DNA of 64,000 nt from Rhypophila decipiens (lineage: Eukaryota; Ascomycota; Sordariomycetes; Sordariales; Naviculisporaceae), in NCBI GenBank assembly GCA_033297075.1, contig MU858189.1, positions 37,132-101,131 on the forward strand, in the 5' to 3' direction. A model generated the notes under the pieces. That model was not told the origin of the DNA, made no database searches, and saw only the letters and a program-made list of their open reading frames with translations. The first letter of the stretch is position 1, and every line of letters begins with the position of its first letter. Both the position numbers and the translations under genes were made by a program. Positions 45,851 through 56,952 of this stretch are shown here, piece after piece.

Positions 45851-48800
45851 ATGTCGGAAGCCCCGACCCCCCCAAACACCGACATGCCTCCTCCCATCAT
45901 GACTATTGCCTGTGGAATTGCAGGACTAGCTGCTCAATGGCGAGGCACGGCGAATTTAGCAACGATCCAAGGCGAGGAGGAAATCGCGCAATATATACTC
46001 AGTCTGCACCGACACCTGTTGGCCTTGCTTCCTGATCTTTTCAGGGTTTTCAAGCGAGGCGACATGGACCTTGAACAGGATTGGAAACTCAGATTTTGTC
46101 GTATAGTATCCATGTATTACGACGTAAGGTCAGTTAACGGGGTTCTATGGCGCCCGTTATTGAGCTTTTACAAAACTACTCTTGCACAAAACGAGCTAAG
46201 AATTGATTGGTGGAACAAGAGTCCAGCGGAAAGTTTTGCCAGTCTGCGGAAGAGTTGAGAGGCCACAAAGACGATGACGTGGAAAGAGTAAGTTGCCTGA
46301 ACCATTTCCTTCTATTCCAGTGCTGTGAGTGCAGTGTCAAAGCCGGAGGACCTGTTTTATCCCCTGTTCTTGTCTCTAAAAGAGATATCGGTGCTCCTCC
46401 TAAAAGCACGTTTATGTTATTTCAAGATGTTTATGGGCCCCATCAAGCCTTGCTGGTTTTCTTACAGATCTCCGCGGAAGAACACCCTTTGTATCAAGTG
46501 CTACTGGATGGTGCACCGACAACCTTGGAATGAGCATCTAGCGGAGTTTGCTAACGCGTGGATACTCTCCTGCTTTAGTTTGTGGGCCAGCGGCAAATCC
46601 GTCAGGCGCTGCTTCGACCAGTGCAAATGGGATTCCGACGTAGGGTTCACTGACCCAAACTGCCATGTCCACGACAGGGATGACGATCCCGAATATGCAC
46701 AATGCAAGGCGCAGTGGTGGCTATTGAATGGGAACCTTGAAGGCGGGCAGCGTCAGTCTGGGTATCTTGGGGGCTCGAGAGTCTCGCCCATCAGCCCGGA
46801 ACTAGGACGGGATGTTTGGGATCTGCCGGCCTACTCGGCGTGGGAAACCGGCCATTCTAATGTGCTGTGGTGCTTGGGCAAACCAGGCAGCGGAAAGAGC
46901 GTCCTCTCGTAGGTCTCATTATTGTCTTGATTGCCTCACTGCTCTGTCTGGGTGGGTTGTGGCTGACCATAATGTTAACCCAGGGCAATGTTGGCAGAGA
47001 GGCTCGACAAAGAATCCGGCTTCCGTTCGGGTGTCACCGGTAACTCGCCAGCTGTTATTGACTACTTTTTTGACAGAAAGGACACGTCGTCCGCACACAG
47101 AGCTGTTGCAAATCTGCTGAGGCAGCTTCTGGTAAAACTTTCACATGCACCACTTCCCAAATTCTGGACCAGACGGTTTCATCAGTCCCAAGATTGGATA
47201 AACAAGGACAATGAGGCCTTCAGCGTGTCTGAGATGGTTCTAGATTTCCTCAGCATGTGCAGTAAATCGAGCCATCCTGTGTACATTGTACTGGACGGGG
47301 TCGAACTTTGCAGTGACTTGGAAAACCTGCTCGAAGCTCTCGTGCCACTCGTGGAATCTCACCACTGCCGCATGTGGTTGTCGTGCAAAACAGAGTTTTA
47401 CGCCAGAGCCCCTAAAGCACTCCGACATGGTAGTAACATAATCCAACTCGAAGAGCACAACTATAGGGACATGATTCGCTTCATGGAACATTGTTGTTCC
47501 GACGAGGTGCAGCAGTTGACTTTGTGGTTCAGGATTGATGAGTTGCTGCCTAAAGGGGAAAGGGATGCTCTGTTCCACCAGTTCGTCAGGGCCGCAGAAG
47601 GAAGCTACACGTCTCTCCTTCTGAAATCGAATTTCGACAGCGTGCTTATTCCTCTCAGTACCGAGGGCACCGAATTCGAATTGGAGGTGAAAAAGCTCGT
47701 TCCTTTGAGCCTGGACGCGACGTACGAGCTCCTCGTCCAACGACTGGCCATCATGGATGGCAAATTTTGGCAAGCTGCCATTAGTCCAGCATTGATGTGG
47801 TTTGCATACAGTCGTCGACTCCTTTCACCTTTCGAGATACGCGGCACCGGCTTGGAGCTGCGAGACCACGACAGATTCTACGAGGCCAATCGAGCGCCCC
47901 GGGTTTCCGCTTCCGAGAAATTGCTTGTAGGCTATGAGGTGTTCGACGAGCTGTTCCATGGCGAATTTGGAGATATGATATGGAAATATTCGCCGTCCAT
48001 GATATCTGATATGCATCGTTTGCGGCATCGGCTATTCCCACAGGGGGAAGATTACATTGCTCGCTGTATTCTCTCTCTCCTTCGTCACGATTTCTTCTGC
48101 CCAGGGGCTGTCCGATCGGCCGAGGAGTACCGCCGCAGACTGCAATGGCCGGCGCTTTCAGGATATATATACCAGAATTGGGGTTACCATGTCAAGAGTC
48201 TTTCAGGTCCAAAAAAGGCCATGCTTTACAAACTTCTTGAGCAGCCAGATGGGAGCATTCTGGAGGGACTCTCCCAGATGCTCCATGTCACTTCGGTCGA
48301 TGGCATAGACTTTGATGACTACCCCCGCGACTTTGGCCTCCTTCACTTTGCTGTCTACTTTGGAATGTATGATCTCGCTGAACACGTTATTACCAAGCGC
48401 CCGCAGGCTGAAAACTGGTGCGACTCGTGGGGGAGAACACCGTTGCACATCTTCAGCCAGGTGTCGGATGTCATTCACAGAGCACTCCCAGGGGATGCCG
48501 GTCATACAGAGCGGACAGACCTGGCCACACTAACAGCCCTAGACTCTCCGAAAGATACCCCGATGGCTATGTTCGAGCTGCTGATCCGAAGGACCAATAT
48601 TCCGTGGCACAGCATCGATAAAAAGCACGGGAGAACACCGCTTCACTACTTGGCAGTGCGAAACTTGACAGACCTGCCAATCTGTTATACGGCATCGGAC
48701 ATCAACACCCAGGACAACTACGGCAAGACTCCTCTGGACTATGCCACCGAAAATGGGAATTTGAATTTGGTTAAACGACTCATCGTACCGATTAAAACTA

Positions 48801-49756
48801 GGCGGACGAGTACAGCATTTCTGGCAGCAGTCTCGCGAGGGCTTATCGAGATTGTAGACTTCCTCTTACCCTTCGCAGCTGAGTCTGATGCCGATTCACT
48901 CTCCCAGGGGCTCCTAGAGGCGGCTAGAAACGGTCATCTTCGGATTGTGAGACTCATTTTGGCACGGACACTTGATCACACCGTTGATAATAAAGTTGCG
49001 GTACTTGACTATATGGATGAAGATGGAATGACAGCTCTACATCACGCCTCCATCTCTGGCCATAAAGCCGTCATGGAGTATTTGATGTCCAAAGGCGTCA
49101 ATCTCAACGCAGTCGATAACCTAGGCCGATCTGCCCTAATGAGAGCATGCGAGGCAGGTCACCTGGAGCTTGTAAAGATATTATTGATGGCTCACAGATC
49201 CGATATCAAATCTGAGATTAACAAGCGGGACAGGAGTGGCCGGACAGCCTTTGATCTAGCGGCTGAGAACGGCGATGCAAAAGTCCTGGAATACCTGCTC
49301 CTTCATGGTGCCGATCCCCAGATGGTCATAACCCCCAATGACGGAGAGCCTGATCGTATTTCTCCGTTGCAGGTGGCCTGCACCATTGGATACGAAGACG
49401 CCACCGCCATTCTGCTGCGCCAGCCCTATCTAACCGCCCGTCCAGATCAGCTACTCGCTTCAGGAACATCACCATTGATCTGTGCCTGCCGTAATGGCCA
49501 CGAAGGCATCATTGACCAGATGTTTGAGTATTGGGGAGAGATAGATGTAAATGTGGCTGATGATACTGGGCGAACGCCACTCTCTCACGCGGCCGGAAAT
49601 GGGTGGTGCAGGGTCGTTAAGTTCTTATTGGACAAGGAAGGCATTGACTGCGACATCAAGGACCAGCACGGTCGAGGTGCCGTTGCTATGCGGCTGAGAA
49701 GGGGAGTGTCAAGATTGTTTTCCTTCTGTTGCCCCGTCTTGTCGAGGGGGCTGTGA
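45851..49756 (+). CDS. NACHT-like NTPase with ankyrin repeats (fungal NLR), 3' end frameshifted
   Basis: Best model: exons 45851-46123, 46262-46287, 46321-46908 and 46984-49756, giving 1219 residues. An alternative without the first intron reads straight through to 46287 in the same frame but meets a TGA at 46256-46258. The N-terminal domain resembles the helical leader of fungal STAND proteins (MTWKDAVSAVSKPEDLFYPLF). The P-loop GKPGSGKSVLS spans the third intron, and the Walker B is VYIVLDGVE; a winged-helix-like middle follows. From about 48310 on there are at least eight ankyrin repeats (GRTPLH, GKTPLDYA, GMTALHHAS, GRSALMRACEAGH, GRTAFDLAAENG, GRTPLSHAAGNG). The frame ends at 49756 after 25 aberrant residues. 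One more repeat, YAAEKGSVKIV to EHILE, continues in another frame to a TAG at 49873-49875, so one base seems missing near 49671-49694. Fungal NLRs act in non-self recognition and cell death. Confidence 0.8.
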
Positions 49757-49875
49757 GTGAGCGAGATGACGAGGGTTTGGCTCCGATCGACTATGCTACC
49801 AAGATGGGACATTGGGACTTGGCCGAGATTTTGGAAGCTTGGGAAAGGAGCGGGGAGGAGCATATTTTGGAGTAG
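49757..49875 (+). pseudogene. out-of-frame last ankyrin repeat of the NACHT gene
   Basis: Continues the ankyrin coding potential in the shifted frame (SERDDEGLAPIDYATKMGHWDLAEIL) to a TAG at 49873. It would be the natural C-terminus if the net one-base loss near 49680 were absent. Confidence 0.6.
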
Positions 49876-50806
49876 TTGTTTTATTTACAAACGGTTGTAT
49901 CCTTGGTTGAGTCCCTGGTAGATTGTTAGGGAGACATTGATTAGCTTTTTATTGGACTGGCACAGCTGTAGCCATGCGTGTATACATTTTGGATTCTACG
50001 CCCTGTTTCAAGAGATACAAAGCTACAGGCGATGGGCCACCAGGCTTTTATCCGGGATAGATTGTATTGTACAAGAGCACCAACCTCCCTTTGAGACACC
50101 ATCATCTCGGACTACGTTCTTAGGGACCTTCTCGTAGATTATGAAGCTTAAACCCCCTGGACTTTGTGGACAGACTCTTATTCCAGGGACTCAACCGTTA
50201 AGCTTAGAAATTGACTACACTGCCTGACTGCCAAGTTCAAGTCTCAGAGTCGATATGCACGGGGGCACACGCCAACAGTCTACAGATAATGGAACTTGTA
50301 GCCCCATCACGGAGAGGAGATGATTCAATCTATAACCTCCAAGATAGTTGTTGAATCATTATGCTTTAGACAGCTCAGCATAATTGATCTGGGACGATGA
50401 TGAGGACCCCCGTCCCCACTCCAGAGCTGTGTAAGTGATAAGATAAGATAGGATCTAAACCGATTTGCTGGGAAATTTAGTGCACGGCCCAGGCTAGCGA
50501 GCTGAAAAGGGCCTAGAACACACACCACTTTTAGCGACTCGGCAGGCAAGCAAGCCGCAACCGACGCTGCCCGGTCAGGCCCGTTGGCCCGATGCGGGTG
50601 CGGTGCCCCGCATGACCATTCCATCATCCCACTTCGGGACCCCTCACCCTTGGAACTTGAACATCCACATCACCCCATCAAGACTACCTCCCTGGTATCA
50701 GACATTTAAAAGGCCAACAAGAGCCCGCTTGATCCAATTGACCTCTTTATGAGATCTTACACAACAAACTGCATATAAAACACCAAATTCAAATACCACG
50801 AACACA
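49876..50806. other. 0.9-kb intergenic region
   Basis: 3' flank of the NACHT gene and promoter of thymidylate kinase. Nothing further seen. Confidence 0.4.
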
Positions 50807-51941
50807 ATGACATCCATCAACGACCTTGCCGCGGCGGCGTCTGCCGTCTCCGGTCTGGCAGGAACAACGGCGCAACAACCACAACAACAACAACCAGAAG
50901 CTACAACATCCTCGTCAGATCAGACCGGCAATGATGATACACCGCCATCTCCCACTTCATCCTCGTCCCCTGTAACGAGAGGCGCCCTGATCATCCTCGA
51001 GGGTCTCGATCGCAGCGGAAAGACGACCCAGGTGAAGCTCCTAGAGCAGCGCTTTGTCGAGATGGGCAAGAAGGTCAAGGTGATGCGCTTTCCCGGTGAG
51101 CTTTCCTCGCATCGAATTTGTCAGAATCTTGGCCAAATTCAGAAGCTAACAGGTTTGCAATAAACAGACCGCACAACCCCAATAGGCCAAATGATCGATT
51201 CATACCTCAAATCCCAGTCCGACATGGAAGACCACGTCATTCATTTGCTATTCAGCGCAAATAGATGGGAAGCTGCGTATGTGTTTTTCCTCTCACTTCT
51301 TTCTCCCCATTGTCAGCCAACTAACCCTGGGTTTGTGCAGCAAAACGATATCCACCCTCCTCCAAAGCGGGACCACAATCCTCTGCGACAGGTACTACTA
51401 CAGCGGGATCGTCTACAGCGCGGCGAAACAAAACCCCTCATTACCACTCGACTGGGCGCGCGCACCGGAAATCGGCCTCCCCAGACCAGATTTGGTATTA
51501 TTTCTGGACTTGGACGAAGAACAAGCCCGCTCGCGAGGCGGTTGGGGAGGGGAAGTGTACGAAAAGGGTGAGATGCAACGTCGGGTGAGGGAACTTTTCT
51601 GGGGACTGAGTATGGGACGGATTGTGGGGGCTTCTTCCACCACGGCGCAAATACTTGAAGAAAGAGAAACGGCGAAAAAGCAGGTGGATGTTGCGGAGAG
51701 GATACCGCCCCTCACTGGGACAGGGGCAGCGGCGGAGGAAGTAGCTATTGGGCCGCCTTCGCCGGATAGAGTGGTGATGGGGGTCGAACATCGGTTTCGG
51801 CAGGAGGAGGAGGATTTGCATGTCGTGGATGCTAGCGGGACGGTGGAAGAGGTTGCGGAACATGTGTGGGAGGTTGTTAGGGCGAGAGTGGAAGCTGTGG
51901 AACGGGGAGAGGTTGGGAAGGTCGTGAGGAGGGTGTCGTGA
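50807..51941 (+). CDS. CDC8: thymidylate kinase (dTMP kinase)
   Basis: Three exons (50807-51095, 51168-51276, 51341-51941) with introns of 72 and 64 nt give 332 residues. The P-loop [10 protein letters not shown] is at 65-74, FPDRTTPIG at 95-103, SANRWE at 127-132 and the DRYYYSG motif at 149-155; [14 protein letters not shown] follows, then a LID-like Arg-rich part. The enzyme converts dTMP to dTDP with ATP, an essential step in dTTP synthesis. It is about 120 residues longer than usual because of a Gln/Ser/Thr-rich disordered leader (1-57), possibly targeting or regulatory, and a Thr/Ala/Gly-rich insertion near 230-265 before the last helices. It converges on the GTP cyclohydrolase gene. 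Confidence 0.95.
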
Positions 51942-52723
51942 TTTTGGGCTGATGGGAGGCAGATAGGATCACAACGGGTAAGAAGGCTTGCCCAAAACGA
52001 ACGAGATATCCGGAGCCGTGACCGTTGAACACGACCCCAATGGTTGAAAGGTTTGCGTTGAGCAAGGCATCTATCTACCCATCTATACTCCATGTATGTG
52101 TTTATGTATCTTTTCTTCACATGTGGATCATAGCCTCTTTCTGGGGTATGAAACAATTCACAAGAAGTCACTCCGCCGTGCTGATGTGTGGTGCAGTGTT
52201 GAAAGACCGACCCCCAACGCCAGACAGATAGAAAAGAAAGAAATGACCAGAATCCACCCACCCCAGTAGCACCCGATCTTGATGCACTCTCTCATGATGG
52301 ATATCTAGCCATGATGCAATGTTGAGATGCCCGCCCGCAAATGTGTTAAACAAACAATAAAGCCACCCGCCGAGGCTATTTCTTGAACCATTTTTATCTT
52401 AAAGAGTTGCCCCATTGTCCAAATGAACGCCAGTGTTGAATGCATATTTGGACATGGTCGCCAAGAAAACGAATAAACCCAGCCGAGAAATCGCACAAAC
52501 TGAGAAACGCACGCCTGCCTGCTCAATGACGGAAGATAAAGGGGTTGTTAGATGCCCCCATGCTGTGGTATAGCCGTCTCTTTCCTTGTCCATGGAAACC
52601 CATCTGCCATCAATGTTGAACTGGCCCGCCCGCATACCAATTATTCTCCTCCCAATCAATGGCTCTCTAACCCAGCCCAGCCCATTCAAACGAGTACCGA
52701 CGAGCTGGTTAGATGACGACGAC
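51942..52723. other. convergent 3' flanks of thymidylate kinase and GTP cyclohydrolase
   Basis: 0.8 kb between two stops. Nothing beyond probable 3' UTRs. Confidence 0.4.
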
Positions 52724-53653
52724 TCATCGCCTATTAACCCCAATCAAACTTAAAAACTCATTCCTAGTCTTCTCCTTCCGCTCAAAACACCCCAGCACGC
52801 AACTGGTAATCGTCGTAGTACTCGTCTTTTCCACTCCCCTCATGACCATGCACAAATGACTGCTCTCCATAACAACCGCCACACCCTGGGGCTTCAAAAT
52901 CTCCATAATAGCATTCGCAACCTCCTTGGTCAATCTTTCCTGGATCTGCAACCGTCGGGCAAACATCTCTGCAATCCTGGGTAATTTCGAGATGCCAATG
53001 ACCGCATTGTTGGGAATATACCCGATATGCATCTTGCCGGTGAAGGGCACAAGATGGTGCTCGCACATGCTAAACACCTCGATGTCCTTGACAATAACCA
53101 TCTCGCTGTGGTTTTCTTGAAAGATCGCGCCGTTGACAATGTCGCGCACGTTTTCTTGGTACCCCTTTGTGAAGAATAGCAGGGCGTTTGCGTATCGGTG
53201 TGGTGTGGCGAGGATTCCTTCCCGGTCGGGGTCTTCGCCTACGCATTCGAGGAGGGTCCGTACGGCGCTTTTCATGCGCTCGAGGCGGTTCTCGCGCGAC
53301 GCCTCGTCTTCTTCGAGTCGCTCGCGGGTTCCGAGTGAGGGTCGGGATAGCCCGTCAAAGTCGATTACCGGCGAAGGGGAGCGGGTTATGGGGGTTTCTA
53401 CGGCGCTGCCCACCTCGGCGGGAGTTGGAGTGGCGACGCCTGAGGGGCCGGAGGCAGTAGACTTTCTCTTCTTCTTTTTCTTGGGCGGCGAGGGTTCCGG
53501 CTTGTCGCGAAAGTCGCGCGCTGGTTTGCTCACGCTTGATCTGCGCTCTCCGCCGGCCATGTTATCCTCGGTGTGTAATCGCTTTTTGCTGCCGTTTCGG
53601 TTAACAATAGTTATGGTTGAGGGGCCGGCCTCGGCTTCAGTCGGTTGTGTCAT
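52724..53653 (-). CDS. FOL2: GTP cyclohydrolase I
   Basis: An intronless frame of 309 residues from ATG 53653; nine further upstream codons in frame start with GTG and are not used. The catalytic part covers about 120-309: [17 protein letters not shown], then [10 protein letters not shown] with zinc ligands C197 and H200, C268 in [10 protein letters not shown], and [17 protein letters not shown] at the end. The enzyme makes 7,8-dihydroneopterin triphosphate from GTP, the first step to folate and pterins. The first ~115 residues are a disordered extension with a strongly basic KKKKKRK patch at 58-64 that looks like a nuclear localisation signal. Confidence 0.97.
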   Translation of the reverse strand: MTQPTEAEAGPSTITIVNRNGSKKRLHTEDNMAGGERRSSVSKPARDFRDKPEPSPPKKKKKRKSTASGPSGVATPTPAEVGSAVETPITRSPSPVIDFDGLSRPSLGTRERLEEDEASRENRLERMKSAVRTLLECVGEDPDREGILATPHRYANALLFFTKGYQENVRDIVNGAIFQENHSEMVIVKDIEVFSMCEHHLVPFTGKMHIGYIPNNAVIGISKLPRIAEMFARRLQIQERLTKEVANAIMEILKPQGVAVVMESSHLCMVMRGVEKTSTTTITSCVLGCFERKEKTRNEFLSLIGVNRR

Positions 53654-54779
53654 TGTGGTAGCACCACAGATCTCGTTCACTCGGTCGGTTCTTTGGGGGT
53701 TGGTTGGCGGTTCTCGGTGGTCAATGGCTGGTCTGTGAAGGTTGTCTAGAGAATTCGTTCAGGAGCAAGAGCGTTTTGAGGTTCAATCGAGTGAGTGTCA
53801 GATGACCAAAACGGCAAGCACCGAAGAGAGGAAAAGTTGACAAACAGAAGGAGCAGGTGCGGGCGGTGGTGGGGTCTGAATTGGTTGCGCCGCTTTCCAC
53901 GCCGATGGTAAGACGAATTTTTATTTAGCGAAAGCAGTGTAACGACGATTGTCTGGTAGCAAGCAGGGATCCCCAGCGACGCAAGACTTTCTTGCTTTTT
54001 AGCTCGGTCCGACCCTTATCGATAATTTCAGTTGTTTTTCAACGTCACTTTCTTTTGTGAGAGAAGCCCGGCTGGAGTGGCTCAAGTTCAAGCTGGACCC
54101 TGACCATCAAGGTTGGACTTTTGCACCTCAGTGTATCTTGGCACTTCTCACCTGAAACTGCTTCTGAATTGAGAAGAGTTGATCTCTTTCAGTTGGAACA
54201 AGGGAACAAAGTTAAGCTTCGTCTGGACGGCATGTCGCCCGGTTTCCAGTCTTGGCATTCCGCGTTGTGGGCCCTTCCGGTTTTGGCGGGGCTTCCCCAG
54301 TCCCCGACTCTGCGGTAGCGGAGGAGGACGATCCACCTGAATTGTAAGCGCTGGATTACGGGGTACAGTATGTCAGTGTTGAAGGGGTTCATGTTCATGG
54401 TAAGCCAATGATACAAGTGTAGAAGGTTGGAGCTTGGGGGCGTCATTCTGTTGTACCCCTCTGGACGGGCGAGTCACATGAACCTCGGTTTTAATAAAAT
54501 CTTGAAATCATCACCATATCTGGGGCCCACAGAGCTCTGGGAGTGCTTCTTGTCTCCTACAGGACAATGAGCGCCAGCAAGCGACGCATACGGCCAGATT
54601 CACAGGTTCAAGATGAAATAGTAGAAGAAGACGGCAACATCGCTTTATTATGGTCCACTTCCTCTGTAATCCATTATGCAGTGAGCGCCAGGGGTATACC
54701 AACATTCCACAAAAGCATGAGGAGATTTCCTTACTCTTCTGCCGTCTCGGCAAGGGGTATCAATACGTATATAATAACA
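53654..54779. other. 1.1-kb region between GTP cyclohydrolase and TAF11
   Basis: Promoter of GTP cyclohydrolase and 3' flank of TAF11. No gene supported. Confidence 0.4.
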
Positions 54780-55866
54780 TCAACGGAAAATTCTGCGCCC
54801 ACCAGTCCGCATGGGGAACCTCTCAATGCCCGACTGGTTCTGGATATACCACGTCTGATTCAGACCGACACCGCCGGCTTCATAAGCCAACTTGTGCCGT
54901 CGAACAGCTTCGCGGAGATGCTCGGGTCGCAGCGGTCCTGGGTTTCTCGCGTCACTAAGGATCGGGACCCCGTCTAACTCGGGTGGGGGTGTCGGCAGAT
55001 CAGTCTGTTTCTCGCCAGTTTTGGCAATCCACTCCTGCTGTATTCTTCGGGCGGACTCGATGATTGAGCCTAGATGAAGCTTCGAGATGGTTCGGGAGGC
55101 GATGACAATATTCTCGGAGACCGATTGCGAGATGGTTTGGTTGATCAACTGTCGCGGTCCAAGTTAGCACGCACATACCGATGCAAGAGCAGAGAAACCC
55201 GCGAATGTGACTTACCCTTCTGATGCTTGCTTTGGCCAAACCAGACGCGCGATAGTTTTCGAGGCGGTGAAATTGATCAGGCGACAGGGCGTTAACAAGA
55301 ATGTGCATCCTCTGTTTCTCCTCTTGTCTTTGCTCCATTGAAAAGTTCTCTGTGGCCGTAACCTCAATGGGACCTTCGTCCTCTGGGACATCGGCTCCAT
55401 CGTCGGCGGCAACGAGGCTGGCACTTCCTCGTCCGCCCACCTCGCTGCCAGCGACTGTCATGCGACCGCTGACGGCCGATGGTGTCTGCTCGCGCGCTTT
55501 GTCTGCTTTGGATTTTCGTCCGCGTTTCTTCTTGGGAGGACCAGCCGCGCTGACTTGGCTGCCACTAACGAAGCTCATGTTGTCGATGTCAACCGAGGGT
55601 GATCTCTCTGTGAAGGGTGTACCGACTTCGTCGCGTGCGTTTGCCGTTTGCCGGAGCGGGTGCGCAGAGCCGCCTCCTGCGCCAGAAGCAACTGAGACGG
55701 TCGAGGGTTTGCGACGTTTGAGCGATGGCGAGGGGCCAGACGCACCACCTTCGGATGCGCGCTTCTTGTTCATCTTGGTATTGATGGGCGGAAGTTGAGA
55801 GTGGGAGGGATACGGTGGAGAATGCGCGGTGGGTGGAAACGAGTACCCTGCTGGTGGCGACGCCAT
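54780..55866 (-). CDS. TAF11: TFIID subunit TAF11 (histone-fold, TAFII28)
   Basis: Two exons (55866-55216, 55148-54780) over a 67-nt intron give 339 residues. The first ~170 residues are a disordered Ser/Pro/Lys-rich region with a basic PPKKKRGRKSK patch. The TAFII28-like histone fold spans about 175-290: EEKQRMHILVNALSPDQFHRLENYR, then across the splice junction KASIRR-LINQTI, VSENIVIASRTISKLHLGSIIESA, and PLRPEHLREAVRRHK. The last feature is the conserved C-terminal signature. TAF11 pairs with TAF13 in the TFIID complex in the nucleus. The tail beyond REAVRRHK is ~35 residues longer than in yeast or animals (ends GGRRIFR); whether a further intron trims it cannot be told. Confidence 0.93.
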
Positions 55867-56244
55867 TTTGGGTTTGGGTGCCTTGATGGTCAGGGCGTTT
55901 TATGGATTTGGGATGGAAGAAAGCTTTGGGCAATCGGTCAGCGCGAAGCCCCAGAGGACGTCCCGTCAGGGGATGAGAATATCAGGAGTACATGGGATCG
56001 AAGTCAACAATTTATTAAAAGCTGCTGTACAGGCGACAAGAGGAAGGCGCGCGCGCGATGGCTGATGAATTTAGAAACATTGATGATGTGAGAGGTGGAG
56101 ACTTGGTTGGAGTTGTGGAGTGTAGCTTGGAACAGGGGACGGGTGAGGAGGGCACAGGCCACTAAAATCGCAAATTGGGAGCACTTCCAGTGTGCCACCT
56201 TCAAGAGCTGAAGCATTGAAACAACCTTTAATCCAATAATCCCA
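55867..56244. other. TAF11 promoter region
   Basis: Lies between TAF11 and tRNA-Cys. A CG-alternating string at 56049-56058 is the only oddity. Confidence 0.4.
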
Positions 56245-56316
56245 GGTTCGGTAGCTCAGGGGTAGAGCAACCGGCTGCAGTCCGGTAGGTCACGCGTTCA
56301 AATCGCGTTCGAACCT
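56245..56316 (+). tRNA. tRNA-Cys (GCA)
   Basis: A 72-nt cloverleaf. Acceptor GGTTCGG pairs with TCGAACC (last pair G-T); D-loop AGCTCAGGGGTAGAGC; anticodon loop CTGCAGT gives GCA; T-loop TTCAAAT; discriminator T. No intron. Confidence 0.95.
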
Positions 56317-56952
56317 TCATTTTTCCACACACCATAATCTTTTTGCCCGCATGTTTCTTTTCCCGCTCCTGACTTCTTTTGATTGAATGGCTTGCTGCAT
56401 TGGCAATATCATCACCTATAGATACACCCAGAAAATAACGACAGTCTGAAAGACATCAAAGCTAACAGGATGTTGATTTTGTTTGTCGCTACTCGGTCCT
56501 CGCCTCTTTCAAAACACCCTCTTTCAACGAAAATTGCTGCGATTCTCAATCTGGTTCCTAGCCAGTGCTCACTTTTATGGTCCTGCCGTTTTCACGGGTC
56601 AAGACCTATAAAGTGAGGTCATTTTCATCAGTCATCCTGCTGATGCTTTTCTTCCGAGGCTAACAGAGCTGGTACCATTCGGTGCATGGCAACACTGCAT
56701 TACAACCATCAATGCGCCGATGGCATAACCTGGCATTGTAGATGTACTGTTTGATGTTTCAGCACGCTGCATCAAGTAAAGGGGACTATAAAAGTCGTCT
56801 TTGATGGGAAGAAACCATTGGAAGAAACTCTTGGAGCTGCGATCTTTCTCTTGTCTATGAACGTTTCAACCTTCTATCAAGCTCGCAAATACATTTTCCT
56901 GGGTGCCCTTGCTCATAAAGTTGGGGTCTTCCTCTACATCTTGACTGACTGG
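56317..56952. other. intergenic 3' of terpene synthase
   Basis: Between tRNA-Cys and the terpene synthase stop. Nothing recognised. Confidence 0.4.

Noticed and set aside
54543..54977. 144-codon plus-strand frame
   Set aside because: Antisense to the conserved 3' exon of TAF11.
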